Below are positions 1 to 5,694 of a stretch of 5,762 bases of DNA, piece by piece; positions within the stretch are counted from its first letter, which is position 1, and the number at the start of each line of letters is the position of its first letter. Both the position numbers and the translations under genes were made by a program. Below the pieces are notes generated by a model that was not told where the DNA came from, made no database searches, and saw only the letters and a list, made by a program, of their open reading frames with translations. Origin of the DNA: Bacteroidales bacterium (lineage in GTDB: Bacteria > Bacteroidota > Bacteroidia > Bacteroidales > BM520); contig JALNXP010000161.1 in assembly GCA_023230285.1 (NCBI GenBank), positions 1 to 5,762 of the forward strand, given 5' to 3'.

Positions 1-43
1 AACCCGTGGTACCTTATTTCGGAAAACTCACTGGTTCAGAAAA

Positions 44-79
44 CAAAAAAACACTGACAATCTTTATGATTATCAGTGT
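44..79 (-). terminator. Rho-independent terminator of ssrA
   Basis: Read on the minus strand, a 12-bp stem (arms 68-79 and 51-62, with one T-G wobble) closes a 5-base ATAAA loop. It is followed directly by a run of seven T residues (45-51, the first shared with the stem base). This is a textbook intrinsic terminator placed 40 bases past the mature tmRNA 3' end. The plus-strand reading of the hairpin is followed by a CTTTCTTTGTGTTT stretch, so weak bidirectional activity is possible. Confidence 0.9.
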
Positions 80-93
80 CTTTCTTTGTGTTT

Positions 94-111
94 CGGGGAG
101 CTTTTACCCCG
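94..111 (-). other. 3' trailer hairpin of the tmRNA precursor
   Basis: A 5-bp GC stem (CGGGG/CCCCG) with an 8-base loop lies 8 bases downstream of the mature tmRNA 3' end and upstream of the terminator. It would be in the precursor trailer removed during 3' maturation. It has no U-run of its own, so it is not a terminator. Its role is not known from the sequence. Confidence 0.5.
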
Positions 112-118
112 TTGAAAG

Positions 119-517
119 TGGAGCTGGCGAGAGTCGAACTCGCGTCCAAACAATTGACAGAAGTGCTTTCTACATGTTTATTATGTTATTGCTTTTCAAG
201 CTAAGACAGGGAACATACACCCAATTCATAGCCTTATCTTCTAAATCTCGTCAGTAAGTCGAAGCGCCTTGCCGACCAGCCCGAAATTTCGCGCACCCTG
301 TGTTCAAGCCGGAATCAGGCATCTCCACTTGCAGGATGTCTCGTCACCGCACCTTGTGCAGCGATAAAGCTTAAAGTTTACTATACTTCAACTAAGCAGC
401 AAGAGCAAAGTTATTTTCGCCGTTTATTGTTTTTACAGAAGTTGTTAACGGGATACGTCTGCATTCCCCGACATGCTTACAAGTCCATCAGCCTTGCTGT
501 CAAAACCGGTCAGCCCC
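119..517 (-). ncRNA. ssrA: Transfer-messenger RNA (tmRNA, 10Sa RNA), one-piece
   Basis: tmRNA rescues ribosomes stalled on broken mRNAs by acting first as alanyl-tRNA and then as a short template for a degradation tag (trans-translation with SmpB). The 5' end on the minus strand begins GGGGCTGACCGGTTTTGACA, the conserved tmRNA start. The 3' end carries a T-arm (stem GCGAG/CTCGC at 143-139 and 131-127, loop TTCGACT) followed by CAGCTCC (126-120), which pairs with the 5' GGGGCTG to form the 7-bp acceptor stem with one G-U. The discriminator is A at 119. The next bases are CTT, so CCA is not encoded and must be added enzymatically. The tag frame lies at 392-421. Mature length is 399 nt plus CCA, typical of one-piece tmRNAs. 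No convincing promoter directly precedes the 5' end. A near-match to the -7 box with 3 rather than 2 central bases (TATTTTTTG, 544-536) could start a short precursor. Confidence 0.97.
392..421 (-). other. tmRNA tag-peptide reading frame (GENNFALAA)
   Basis: Inside ssrA, the frame GGC GAA AAT AAC TTT GCT CTT GCT GCT TAG encodes the degradation tag GENNFALAA. The ALAA end is the conserved recognition signal for ClpXP-type proteases. From recalled family knowledge, Bacteroidota tags usually read GENNYALAA or GETNYALAA, so this one carries F for Y. GGC (421-419) is chosen as the resume codon by analogy with those tags. The stop is TAG, one of three TAG stops that look genuine in this window. Confidence 0.88.
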
Positions 518-563
518 TGAAATCCGGCTATTCATCAAAAAATATGCCGAATTGAAGTGAATT

Positions 564-1397
564 TTAATCTTTAAATATTTTATCTACCTCTTTTTTTCTC
601 GGATTTACGCACAATACAGGTATCTGTGCAGCATTGAAGACGAGTTCTTCATCATAAGACCCAAAGATAAAGGATGTCCAATTTTTGTCCGGATTCGTCA
701 TTATCAATATCATATCTGCATTGTTTTCAACGGAATACTCTAAAACGCGATTGGTATAATGAGAGCCGGAAGCACTAATCACTAATTGCGATTTTACGTC
801 GTTTTTGTTAAAATATTCCATCATATTTTGTGCTGCTTCTGCAACCTTTTCATTGTCATCACACTGTAAAATGTGTATGGTGGCATCAAGACTTTGAGCC
901 AAGTTGGCAGCAATTATAGTTTTCTCCATAGGACCGGCTTCCGAAGTTAAAGGAAGTACTATCAATTTTGGAAGTCGTTCTATTTTTCTTCTTTGAACAA
1001 CCAAAATAGGAGCTTCAGAACTCGTGATAACCTTCATGGCAAAACTGCCTGTAAGATGCTGTATACCTGTCTTTCCGTGAGTGCCCAAAAAAATCAAATT
1101 GGCTTTGATCTCTTTTGCAGCATCGGCAATTTCATTGAAAATACTGCCTTCACGAACTATATATTGCATCGAAACGCCGTATTTTAATTTAAAATCGTCT
1201 GTGATAGTCTGTAATTTTATGTCTATTGCCGACAAATCCAAGTCGTTTTCTTTTAGCCACGACTTCGTTTCAGCATTGACAACATGCAGTAAATATATAT
1301 CGGCATCCATCAAGCCAGCCATGCTAATAGCTTGATTTATAGCGTTATTGCAAACTTCTGAAAAGTCTGTCGGAATTAAAAATACTTTTTTACTCAT
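564..1397 (-). CDS. Universal stress protein, tandem UspA domains
   Basis: This is a cytoplasmic UspA-family protein of 277 residues with two Usp domains in tandem, a common Bacteroidota arrangement. Domain 1 (about 3-137) starts FLIPTDFSE, with Asp11 at the usual nucleotide-contact position. It ends with LGTHGKTGIQHLTGS (104-118), a version of the family's ATP-binding G-x2-G-x9-G-(S/T) motif with only 8 residues between the second and third glycine. VVQ closes the last strand. Domain 2 (about 144-267) keeps the fold pattern (LIVLPLTSE at the start, IPVLCVNP at the end) but lacks the glycine motif, having MTNPDKNWTSFIFGS instead, so it probably does not bind ATP in the usual way. Family members help cells survive stress or growth arrest; the specific role here is unknown. 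The ATG at 1397 directly precedes the conserved first strand. Upstream is only a weak AAAG, normal for this phylum. The TAA stop lies 46 bases from the tmRNA 5' end on the same strand, so read-through into ssrA is possible. Confidence 0.93.
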   Translation of the reverse strand: MSKKVFLIPTDFSEVCNNAINQAISMAGLMDADIYLLHVVNAETKSWLKENDLDLSAIDIKLQTITDDFKLKYGVSMQYIVREGSIFNEIADAAKEIKANLIFLGTHGKTGIQHLTGSFAMKVITSSEAPILVVQRRKIERLPKLIVLPLTSEAGPMEKTIIAANLAQSLDATIHILQCDDNEKVAEAAQNMMEYFNKNDVKSQLVISASGSHYTNRVLEYSVENNADMILIMTNPDKNWTSFIFGSYDEELVFNAAQIPVLCVNPRKKEVDKIFKD

Positions 1398-1461
1398 ATC
1401 TTTGCGTGTTAAAATTGTTGTTATTGGTTTTAATAAAAATTTTATCTGAATTCAGCAACTG

Positions 1462-1469
1462 CAAATTTA
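1462..1469 (-). promoter_or_regulatory. Candidate -7 promoter box for the usp gene
   Basis: The minus strand reads TAAATTTG, an exact match to the Bacteroidota -7 consensus TAnnTTTG. It would start transcription near 1455-1457, giving a leader of about 59 bases. No clear -33 TTTG element is visible at the expected spacing. The predicted start falls on a 10-bp perfect palindrome (CTGAATTCAG, 1446-1455), which might be an operator or chance. Confidence 0.45.
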
Positions 1470-1554
1470 ATATTTTTTTGATAAAGTATGGACTTTTATT
1501 GTCAAAAATAAAAAAAAATGTGATTTGGTAGATAAACAAAACAAATTCTATATA

Positions 1555-1575
1555 TACACCTCCTATGGGGTCGTA
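1555..1575. repeat. Short imperfect inverted repeat in the divergent intergenic region
   Basis: TACACCTCC and GGGGTCGTA form imperfect arms around TAT. The best local fold is ACCTC/GGGGT (1558-1562 with 1567-1571) with a CTAT loop. It is a GC-rich island in otherwise AT-rich DNA and abuts the candidate -7 box at 1574. It could be an operator or a dispersed intergenic repeat unit; the window alone cannot tell. Confidence 0.3.
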
Positions 1576-1581
1576 GATTTG
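1574..1581 (+). promoter_or_regulatory. Second, upstream candidate -7 promoter box for metK
   Basis: TAGATTTG matches TAnnTTTG exactly. Transcription from here would begin near 1588 and still include the whole candidate riboswitch. No -33 element is evident. The box at 1627-1634 lies closer to the aptamer and is preferred. Confidence 0.3.
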
Positions 1582-1626
1582 TATGAAAAATTTTTCTAAA
1601 AACAGTCATATATCATTAAATTTATA

Positions 1627-1634
1627 TACATTTG
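1627..1634 (+). promoter_or_regulatory. Likely -7 promoter box of metK
   Basis: TACATTTG matches the Bacteroidota -7 consensus TAnnTTTG, in the TATATACATTTGCA context common for housekeeping promoters of the phylum. The expected start is near 1639-1641, a few bases before the first stem of the candidate riboswitch at 1646, so the transcript would begin almost directly with the aptamer. A -33 TTTG is not obvious; only T-rich sequence is present upstream. Confidence 0.6.
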
Positions 1635-1645
1635 CAACCGTAAAA

Positions 1646-1694
1646 GTGGAAAGATTTGAATTGATTGCAACCACGAGAAAAAATGCTAAAACGA
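1646..1694 (+). promoter_or_regulatory. SAM-II-type riboswitch aptamer in the metK leader
   Basis: The RNA can fold as an H-type pseudoknot. P1 is GUGG (1646-1649) with CCAC (1671-1674). The loop contains GAUUU (1653-1657) and AUUGCAA (1664-1670), directly abutting the 3' strand of P1. P1 is followed by GAGAAA (1675-1680) and GCUAAAA (1685-1691). P2 can form from UUG/CGA (1661-1663 with 1692-1694), from UU with the A-run, and from GC/GC (1667-1668 with 1685-1686). I compared this with the recalled Sargasso Sea metX SAM-II aptamer. GAUUU, AUUGCAA and GCUAAAA are shared, the GAUUU-to-GCAA distance is identical (18 nt), and the segment from P1 to the end of P2 has the same 20-nt span. P1 is short (4 bp), and two extra A's precede GAUUU. 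SAM-II senses S-adenosylmethionine and normally represses methionine/SAM genes, which fits its place before metK. The call rests on manual comparison, not a covariance-model search. Confidence 0.75.
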
Positions 1695-1736
1695 TAGAAA
1701 CATTTTTCCCTGTCTGTTAATTTTTATCTTTCTCGT
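1673..1736 (+). promoter_or_regulatory. Candidate expression platform: hairpin competing with the aptamer
   Basis: ACGAGAAA (1673-1680) is perfectly complementary to TTTCTCGT (1729-1736). AAAAATG (1679-1685) is complementary to CATTTTT (1701-1707). Both pairings use bases of the aptamer: the last two bases of P1, the A-rich loop, and the G of GCUAAAA. They therefore cannot coexist with the SAM-bound fold. The 3' arm ends 25 bases before the metK start codon. No GC-rich stem followed by a U-run is seen, so control of translation is more likely than intrinsic termination. Which state is ON cannot be decided by eye. Confidence 0.4.
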
Positions 1737-1761
1737 TTGTTTAATTTAAAATTTATACGAA

Positions 1762-3048
1762 ATGAGTTATTTATTTACTTCAGAATCTGTGTCTGAGGGA
1801 CATCCCGACAAAGTTGCCGACCAGATTTCGGATTCAATCTTAGATGAATTTCTGGCTTTTGATAGACATTCAAAAGTTGCATGCGAAACATTAGTAACAA
1901 CCGGACAGGTTATTTTATCAGGCGAAGTTAAATCTGATGCCTACGTTGACTTACAGCAGATTGCTCGTGATGTCATCAACAAAATCGGTTATACAAAAAG
2001 CGAATATTGCTTCCAAGGCGATTCCTGCGGCGTCATGACTGCCATACATGAGCAATCACCTGACATTAACAGGGGAGTGGAAAAGGTTAATCCTCTTGAC
2101 CAAGGTGCCGGCGACCAAGGCATGATGTTCGGCTACGCTTGTACCGAGACCGATAATTATATGCCGCTAACCCTCGAACTTGCCCATTTTATCTTGATAG
2201 AATTAGCTGCAATACGCTGCGAACAAAAAGTTATGACCTATCTTCGCCCCGATGCTAAATCTCAAGTGACAATAGAGTATTCCGAAGATGGAAAACCTCT
2301 TAAAATCAATACAATAGTTGTCTCTACTCAACATGACGACTTTATAAAACCTCAAAACGATAGCGTAGAAGCTCAGCTTGCAGCCGATAGCGAAATGTTG
2401 GCGAAAATTAAACAAGATGTGATAGACATTTTGTTGCCGAGAGTCATCGCCAAGTTAGATGCTAAGACACAAAAACTTTTTGATGCTGATTATACTCTGC
2501 ATGTTAATCCAACCGGAAAGTTCGTCATCGGCGGTCCTAATGGCGACACAGGTTTGACAGGACGTAAAATCATTGTAGATACTTATGGCGGCAAAGCTCC
2601 TCACGGTGGTGGCGCTTTTTCGGGAAAAGACCCTTCAAAAGTCGACCGCTCAGCAGCTTATGCAGCTCGTCATATTGCCAAAAATTTAGTCGCCGCCGGC
2701 GTTGCAGACGAAATACTCGTCCAAGTGTCTTACGCTATCGGCGTAGCTAAACCTATAAATATCTTTGTAGATTCTTTTGGAACTTCTAAAGTTAAAATGT
2801 CTGATAGCGAAATCGCTGAAAAGATAAGCGAAATATTCGATATGAGACCTAACGCTATCATCCACAGATTGAAATTGCTGAATCCTATCTACTCCGAAAC
2901 AGCATCTTACGGACATTTTGGCAGAGAACCGAAAACAGTCGTAAAACATTTCCATTCTGCTTATTTGGGCGATGTCGACCTCGAAGTCGAATTGTTTACA
3001 TGGGAAAACCTTGACTACGTAGATAAAATCCGCGAAGAGATAAAATAG
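1762..3048 (+). CDS. metK: S-adenosylmethionine synthetase (methionine adenosyltransferase)
   Basis: MetK makes SAM, the main methyl donor, from methionine and ATP, releasing phosphate and pyrophosphate (EC 2.5.1.6). It acts in the cytoplasm, usually as a tetramer with Mg2+ and K+. All signature elements are present in the 428-residue product: [12 protein letters not shown] (6-17, with the catalytic-loop His14 and Asp16), GEVK (54-57), HEQSPDI (96-102), the [11 protein letters not shown] signature (115-125), [14 protein letters not shown] (257-270), the phosphate-binding [19 protein letters not shown] (282-300) and a C-terminal GHFGRE (384-389). E. coli MetK has 384 residues. The extra length falls mainly around residues 160-240, as in other Bacteroidota MetK proteins. 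The ATG start is fixed by the family N-terminus ([17 protein letters not shown]). There is no strong Shine-Dalgarno, only AT-rich sequence. The leader holds a SAM-II-like aptamer, implying product feedback. The stop is TAG. The gene stands alone and converges on the surface-protein gene downstream. Confidence 0.98.
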   Translation: MSYLFTSESVSEGHPDKVADQISDSILDEFLAFDRHSKVACETLVTTGQVILSGEVKSDAYVDLQQIARDVINKIGYTKSEYCFQGDSCGVMTAIHEQSPDINRGVEKVNPLDQGAGDQGMMFGYACTETDNYMPLTLELAHFILIELAAIRCEQKVMTYLRPDAKSQVTIEYSEDGKPLKINTIVVSTQHDDFIKPQNDSVEAQLAADSEMLAKIKQDVIDILLPRVIAKLDAKTQKLFDADYTLHVNPTGKFVIGGPNGDTGLTGRKIIVDTYGGKAPHGGGAFSGKDPSKVDRSAAYAARHIAKNLVAAGVADEILVQVSYAIGVAKPINIFVDSFGTSKVKMSDSEIAEKISEIFDMRPNAIIHRLKLLNPIYSETASYGHFGREPKTVVKHFHSAYLGDVDLEVELFTWENLDYVDKIREEIK

Positions 3049-3055
3049 TGATTGG

Positions 3056-3095
3056 TGATTAGTAGAGACATGGCGTGCCGTGTCTCTACTAATCA
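3056..3095. repeat. 40-base palindrome between the convergent genes
   Basis: Arms 3056-3070 and 3081-3095 are perfect 15-base inverted repeats (left arm TGATTAGTAGAGACA). The centre TGGCGTGCCG continues the pairing with one wobble and two or three more pairs. The hairpin would be very stable and starts 8 bases after the metK stop. Neither strand has a U-run after the stem, so it is not a canonical Rho-independent terminator, though it could protect or end both converging transcripts. Its TAGAGACA...TGTCTCTA design, short and almost perfectly palindromic, resembles dispersed extragenic palindromic repeats seen in many bacteria. Copy number cannot be judged here. Confidence 0.7.
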
Positions 3096-3130
3096 TGTCA
3101 ATAAACATTAAACGTTAAACAATTCTCCCC

Positions 3131-4837
3131 CTATCTTCTTACAACCACCTTCGCTGTTTTCACAGCCTCCGTCTGATATACCTTGAAAATATACGTCCCG
3201 TTAGATAATTGAGAAACATCGACATTGCCGCTGTTGCCATCGCAATTGACGGCGTTTATCAACTTGCCGCTCAGGTTATATATCTCGACTTTGTCTATCG
3301 AAGAACTCGACTTAAAGTTGATGATGTCTTGAGCCGGCACAGGGAAAATTTCGAGCGTTTCGTCTTCATAATCTTCGACAGACAGAAGCACTGTTATATA
3401 ATCTTCTTTTATCACATAATCGCTGCCAAATTCGTTGGTTACCGTAAGGCTGACATCGAAAGTGCCGGGCGTATTATATGTGACTGTCGGATTTTGTTCA
3501 TGGCTTATTGCCGGTGTACCGCCGACAAAGCGCCACAGCCAACTTGTTGGATTGTTGGTCGACAAATCTGTGAAATTGACGACATTGCTTTGATAGATAT
3601 TCACGTTGTCGGCAATGAAATTCGACACAGGATAATACGGCACATAGACTGTGATATAATCTTGTTTCATTTCATAATCGTTGCCGAATTGATTGGTGAT
3701 TGTAAGGCTGACGTTATATGTTCCGGCGGTGCTGTAAGTTACTGAAGGATTTTGTTCTGTGCTTGTTGCCGGCGTACCGCCCTCGAATGTCCATTCCCAG
3801 CTGAAAGGACTGTTTGTCGACAAATCTGTAAAGTTTACAATAGAGGTTTCTTTTACGTTGACGTTGTCGGCAGTGAACTCAGCGATTGGATAATACGGTA
3901 GATAAACAGTAATATATTCTTCTTTTATTACATAATCGCTGCCAAATTCGTTGGTGATGGACAGACTGACATCATAAACGCCTGCTGTGTTGTAAGTTAC
4001 GGAAGGATTCCGCTGATTGCTCGTTGCCGGAGTACCGCCCTCGAATGTCCACTCCCAACTTGTAGGGTTATTTACCGACAAATCGGTAAAGTTCACAACA
4101 GCAGTTTCGTTGACATTGACCCTATCGGCTTTAAAATTAGCTGTCGGATATGTAGGTCCTACTTGATATTCTATCGCGCCGATGTCTATAGTGCCGACAA
4201 TGCGTTCATAGCCTAAAAAGTCTACATCAGGCATATCGATATTATCCAATATTATACCGGCATCACGGCAAGGCGACTCACTCATAAGCGACCAGTCAGC
4301 ATCCGGATTATAATAATTTTTTCCATTACCTAAGGTCGGATTTACAAATTGAGCATCAGACGTATAGATACCATTTTCACCGGCAGTACATGAATACAAA
4401 TTAGAAACACAATTGTTTCCGAAATAATCTACACTATCCGTACCCGAAGACATGTAAATTTCTCTAAAACTATCACCAATAAGTAATGCAGAATCTGAAT
4501 AATTCTTAATTGATATATTATTAAAAACAGCTCCATGATAAGAATAAAACGCATATTCGCCTACTCCAAGGAAAATTCCATTTGCCCAGCCGCACAAATT
4601 AGGACCTTGCCAGTTTTTTGCTATCGTATTATTAAATACATTTGCATAAGATTTTCCATGACAAATATTTACACCTTCTCCATCATTATTACATATTAAA
4701 TTATTGCAGACAGTAGCATGCTTACAAGATAAACAAATAGTAGCCATTCCGTCATTTGCAAAACATGAATTACGGGTAACAATAGGAATGCAAGTAGCAT
4801 TTTCAGAAATATCACCACAGAATATCGCTGATCCCAT
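3131..4837 (-). CDS. Downstream intact part: beta-helix end, three PKD domains, T9SS sorting domain
   Basis: This 568-residue open frame begins at the first ATG after the internal TAG, in the same frame as the upstream part, so it is a fragment and not a separate gene. Residues 1-170 are Asn/Cys-rich beta-helix rungs (VFNNTIAKN, VFNNISIKN). Residues 182-223 resemble the choice-of-anchor-Q ending (SPCRDAG ... FLGYERIVGTIDIGAIEYQ). PKD domains at about 229-312, 315-398 and 400-484 share the NFTDLS, SWEWTFEGGTPA and NPSVTY-TAG-Y-VSL blocks and end in EYITV/DYITV. Residues 487-568 form the T9SS type A sorting domain: FPVPAQDIINF, then VEIYNLSGKLI, LSNGTYIFKV and the final KVVVRR. Without the upstream signal peptide, a product started here could not be exported. 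Confidence 0.85.
   Translation of the reverse strand: MGSAIFCGDISENATCIPIVTRNSCFANDGMATICLSCKHATVCNNLICNNDGEGVNICHGKSYANVFNNTIAKNWQGPNLCGWANGIFLGVGEYAFYSYHGAVFNNISIKNYSDSALLIGDSFREIYMSSGTDSVDYFGNNCVSNLYSCTAGENGIYTSDAQFVNPTLGNGKNYYNPDADWSLMSESPCRDAGIILDNIDMPDVDFLGYERIVGTIDIGAIEYQVGPTYPTANFKADRVNVNETAVVNFTDLSVNNPTSWEWTFEGGTPATSNQRNPSVTYNTAGVYDVSLSITNEFGSDYVIKEEYITVYLPYYPIAEFTADNVNVKETSIVNFTDLSTNSPFSWEWTFEGGTPATSTEQNPSVTYSTAGTYNVSLTITNQFGNDYEMKQDYITVYVPYYPVSNFIADNVNIYQSNVVNFTDLSTNNPTSWLWRFVGGTPAISHEQNPTVTYNTPGTFDVSLTVTNEFGSDYVIKEDYITVLLSVEDYEDETLEIFPVPAQDIINFKSSSSIDKVEIYNLSGKLINAVNCDGNSGNVDVSQLSNGTYIFKVYQTEAVKTAKVVVRR
3386..4153 (-). repeat. Three tandem PKD-encoding repeats, 258 bp each
   Basis: The three PKD modules recur with an exact 86-residue period: the AD of NFKAD, EFTAD and NFIAD sits at the same phase in each, giving a 258-bp unit. 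Units span roughly 4153-3902, 3895-3644 and 3637-3386. Long blocks are nearly identical at DNA level, for example CCTCGAATGTCCA beside the TGGCGTACC-type motif in units 1 and 2 on the plus strand. This points to recent duplication or ongoing homogenisation. Such repeats can change number by recombination. PKD domains are Ig-like beta-sandwich spacers in secreted proteins. Confidence 0.85.
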
Positions 4838-4861
4838 GCGAGTACTTGAGTTACCTGATTC

Positions 4862-5557
4862 CTAGTAATATCTTGCGGTGTTATATATAAATTCATTTTT
4901 ATCTATCAAAAGATAACCTACTGTCCCTTGTACTCCTATTCCGCCGCCACGATGAAAAGATGTATTGTGTAAAAAGCTGCTTTCTTCGATTACAATAGCA
5001 TCTACATTTTTACAGCCTATTGCAGCTCCAAAAACTTCAATATTACCTGTAGCGTGTTTGGTTATGCGGTTATTTTCAAAAGTACAATTGGAGATATGCA
5101 AATTACGGTAATAATCTGCATAAACGGCGCCGCCGCAATAGTCGCCATTAGGATTGTCTATACACTTTCCATATTCAAGGCGACAATATTTCAAAGTACT
5201 TGCGTCACCATAATTTTCCGGTTCTCCGCAAAAGTGGAAGCCGCCCCAGCCGCCGGAATACGAATTGTTCTCCGATATAAATCCGGTCGTATCTGCCACA
5301 CTGAAGACGATAGTATTCTCAGGTGTTCCGATGGCGTTTACCGTTCCGGCTACATTGATTTTATAATATCCCTGTGCTCTGACATAAGTTCCTGCAGCTA
5401 TCTCCAACGTGATGCCTTTGACGACTGTGACATCGCCGACAATATTGACAGTATCCGCTGCCCAGACCGTATTTTCCTGAATCGTTCCTGAAACACTGAT
5501 ATTTTGCGAAACACCTGTATTATTTACAGAAGTTAATAAGATTATCCCTAATCCTAA
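4862..5557 (-). pseudogene. Upstream part: signal-peptide core and beta-helix, ending at the internal TAG
   Basis: This frame is open from 5557 to the TAG at 4862-4864 (231 codons before the stop). It has no ATG; the first usual alternative start is a TTG at 5407, which falls inside conserved-looking beta-strand sequence (VVKGITLEIAAGTYV) and is unlikely to be real. The N-terminal residues LGLGIILLTSV are a signal-peptide core whose Met lies one frame away at 5585. Then come NISVSGTI, TVWAADTVNIVGDVTV and repeating beta-helix rungs (LHISNCTFENN, IVIEESSFLHN, LLIDKNEFIYN), about 20-25 residues per turn. The sequence breaks off at NTARYY and, past the TAG, continues ESGNSSTRMGSAIF in the same frame. 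Confidence 0.8.
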
Positions 5558-5694
5558 TTAGTAAAATTTGTCTAAATGTTGTCATAATATTTTGATATTG
5601 GGTTTATTGATTTTATAAAGGTATTTTAAGTTTCCTTTCATAATTTTAAACGGTTGCTTTATCAATTTATTCGGCATTCCCATGATTTTGAGTT

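Larger units (their letters stand above)
3131..5585 (-). pseudogene. T9SS-secreted beta-helix/PKD surface protein gene, broken by a frameshift and a nonsense codon
   Basis: One reading frame, interrupted twice, accounts for the whole stretch. An ATG at 5585 opens MTTFRQILL, the start of a signal peptide. After one surplus base (A, about 5558) the hydrophobic core resumes in the next frame as LGLGIILLTSV and continues open to an in-frame TAG at 4862-4864. The same frame then continues to the TAG stop at 3131-3133. Removing the extra base and replacing the TAG gives 817 residues: signal peptide (1 to about 22), parallel beta-helix (about 50-420), choice-of-anchor-Q-like end (about 430-472), PKD domains (about 478-733) and T9SS sorting domain (about 736-817). 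Such proteins are exported by Sec, then through the outer membrane by T9SS, and end on the cell surface or outside, often binding glycans or other surfaces. The substrate is unknown. Either lesion alone would abolish a secreted full-length product. Sequencing or assembly error is an alternative to true decay. No -7 box is seen upstream of 5585. Confidence 0.8.

Noticed and set aside
1..43. Possible end of another gene or tRNA at the left edge
   Set aside because: Plus-strand frames give only short anonymous peptides; the minus strand ends in CGGGTT, which could start a tRNA T-arm, but too little sequence is present to support a call.
6..257. Plus-strand 83-codon ORF
   Set aside because: It runs antisense through the terminator and the 3' end of ssrA; its GESRTRVQT stretch is the antisense of the tmRNA T-arm, a familiar false ORF.
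3056..3095. Canonical Rho-independent terminator for metK
   Set aside because: The stem is strong, but neither strand has a U-run after it; it is kept as a palindrome with possible terminator function.
3209..3745. Long plus-strand ORF antisense to the PKD repeats
   Set aside because: It is a shadow of the repeated coding frame on the other strand, with no domain resemblance. The same applies to 5054-5491 (+), 993-1335 (+), and 2203-2415 and 2686-3108 (-).
3386..4153. CRISPR array
   Set aside because: The repeats are 258-bp coding units in one frame encoding PKD domains, not short repeats with unique spacers.
4862..4864. Stop-codon reassignment or programmed amber recoding
   Set aside because: metK, the tmRNA tag and the 3' end of this same gene use TAG as an apparent normal stop, and no recoding signal is visible near the site.
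4696..4896. Minus-strand 66-codon ORF bridging the internal TAG in another frame
   Set aside because: The beta-helix frame continues on both sides of the TAG in a single frame, so this overlapping frame is not needed and shows no family pattern.
5586..5694. Minus-strand small ORF (33 codons from ATG 5664, ending TGA at 5582-5584) overlapping the pseudogene ATG
   Set aside because: Basic, low-complexity peptide with no recognisable features in AT-rich spacer DNA. The ATGA overlap with the downstream start is probably chance. I see no clear promoter or terminator in this spacer.
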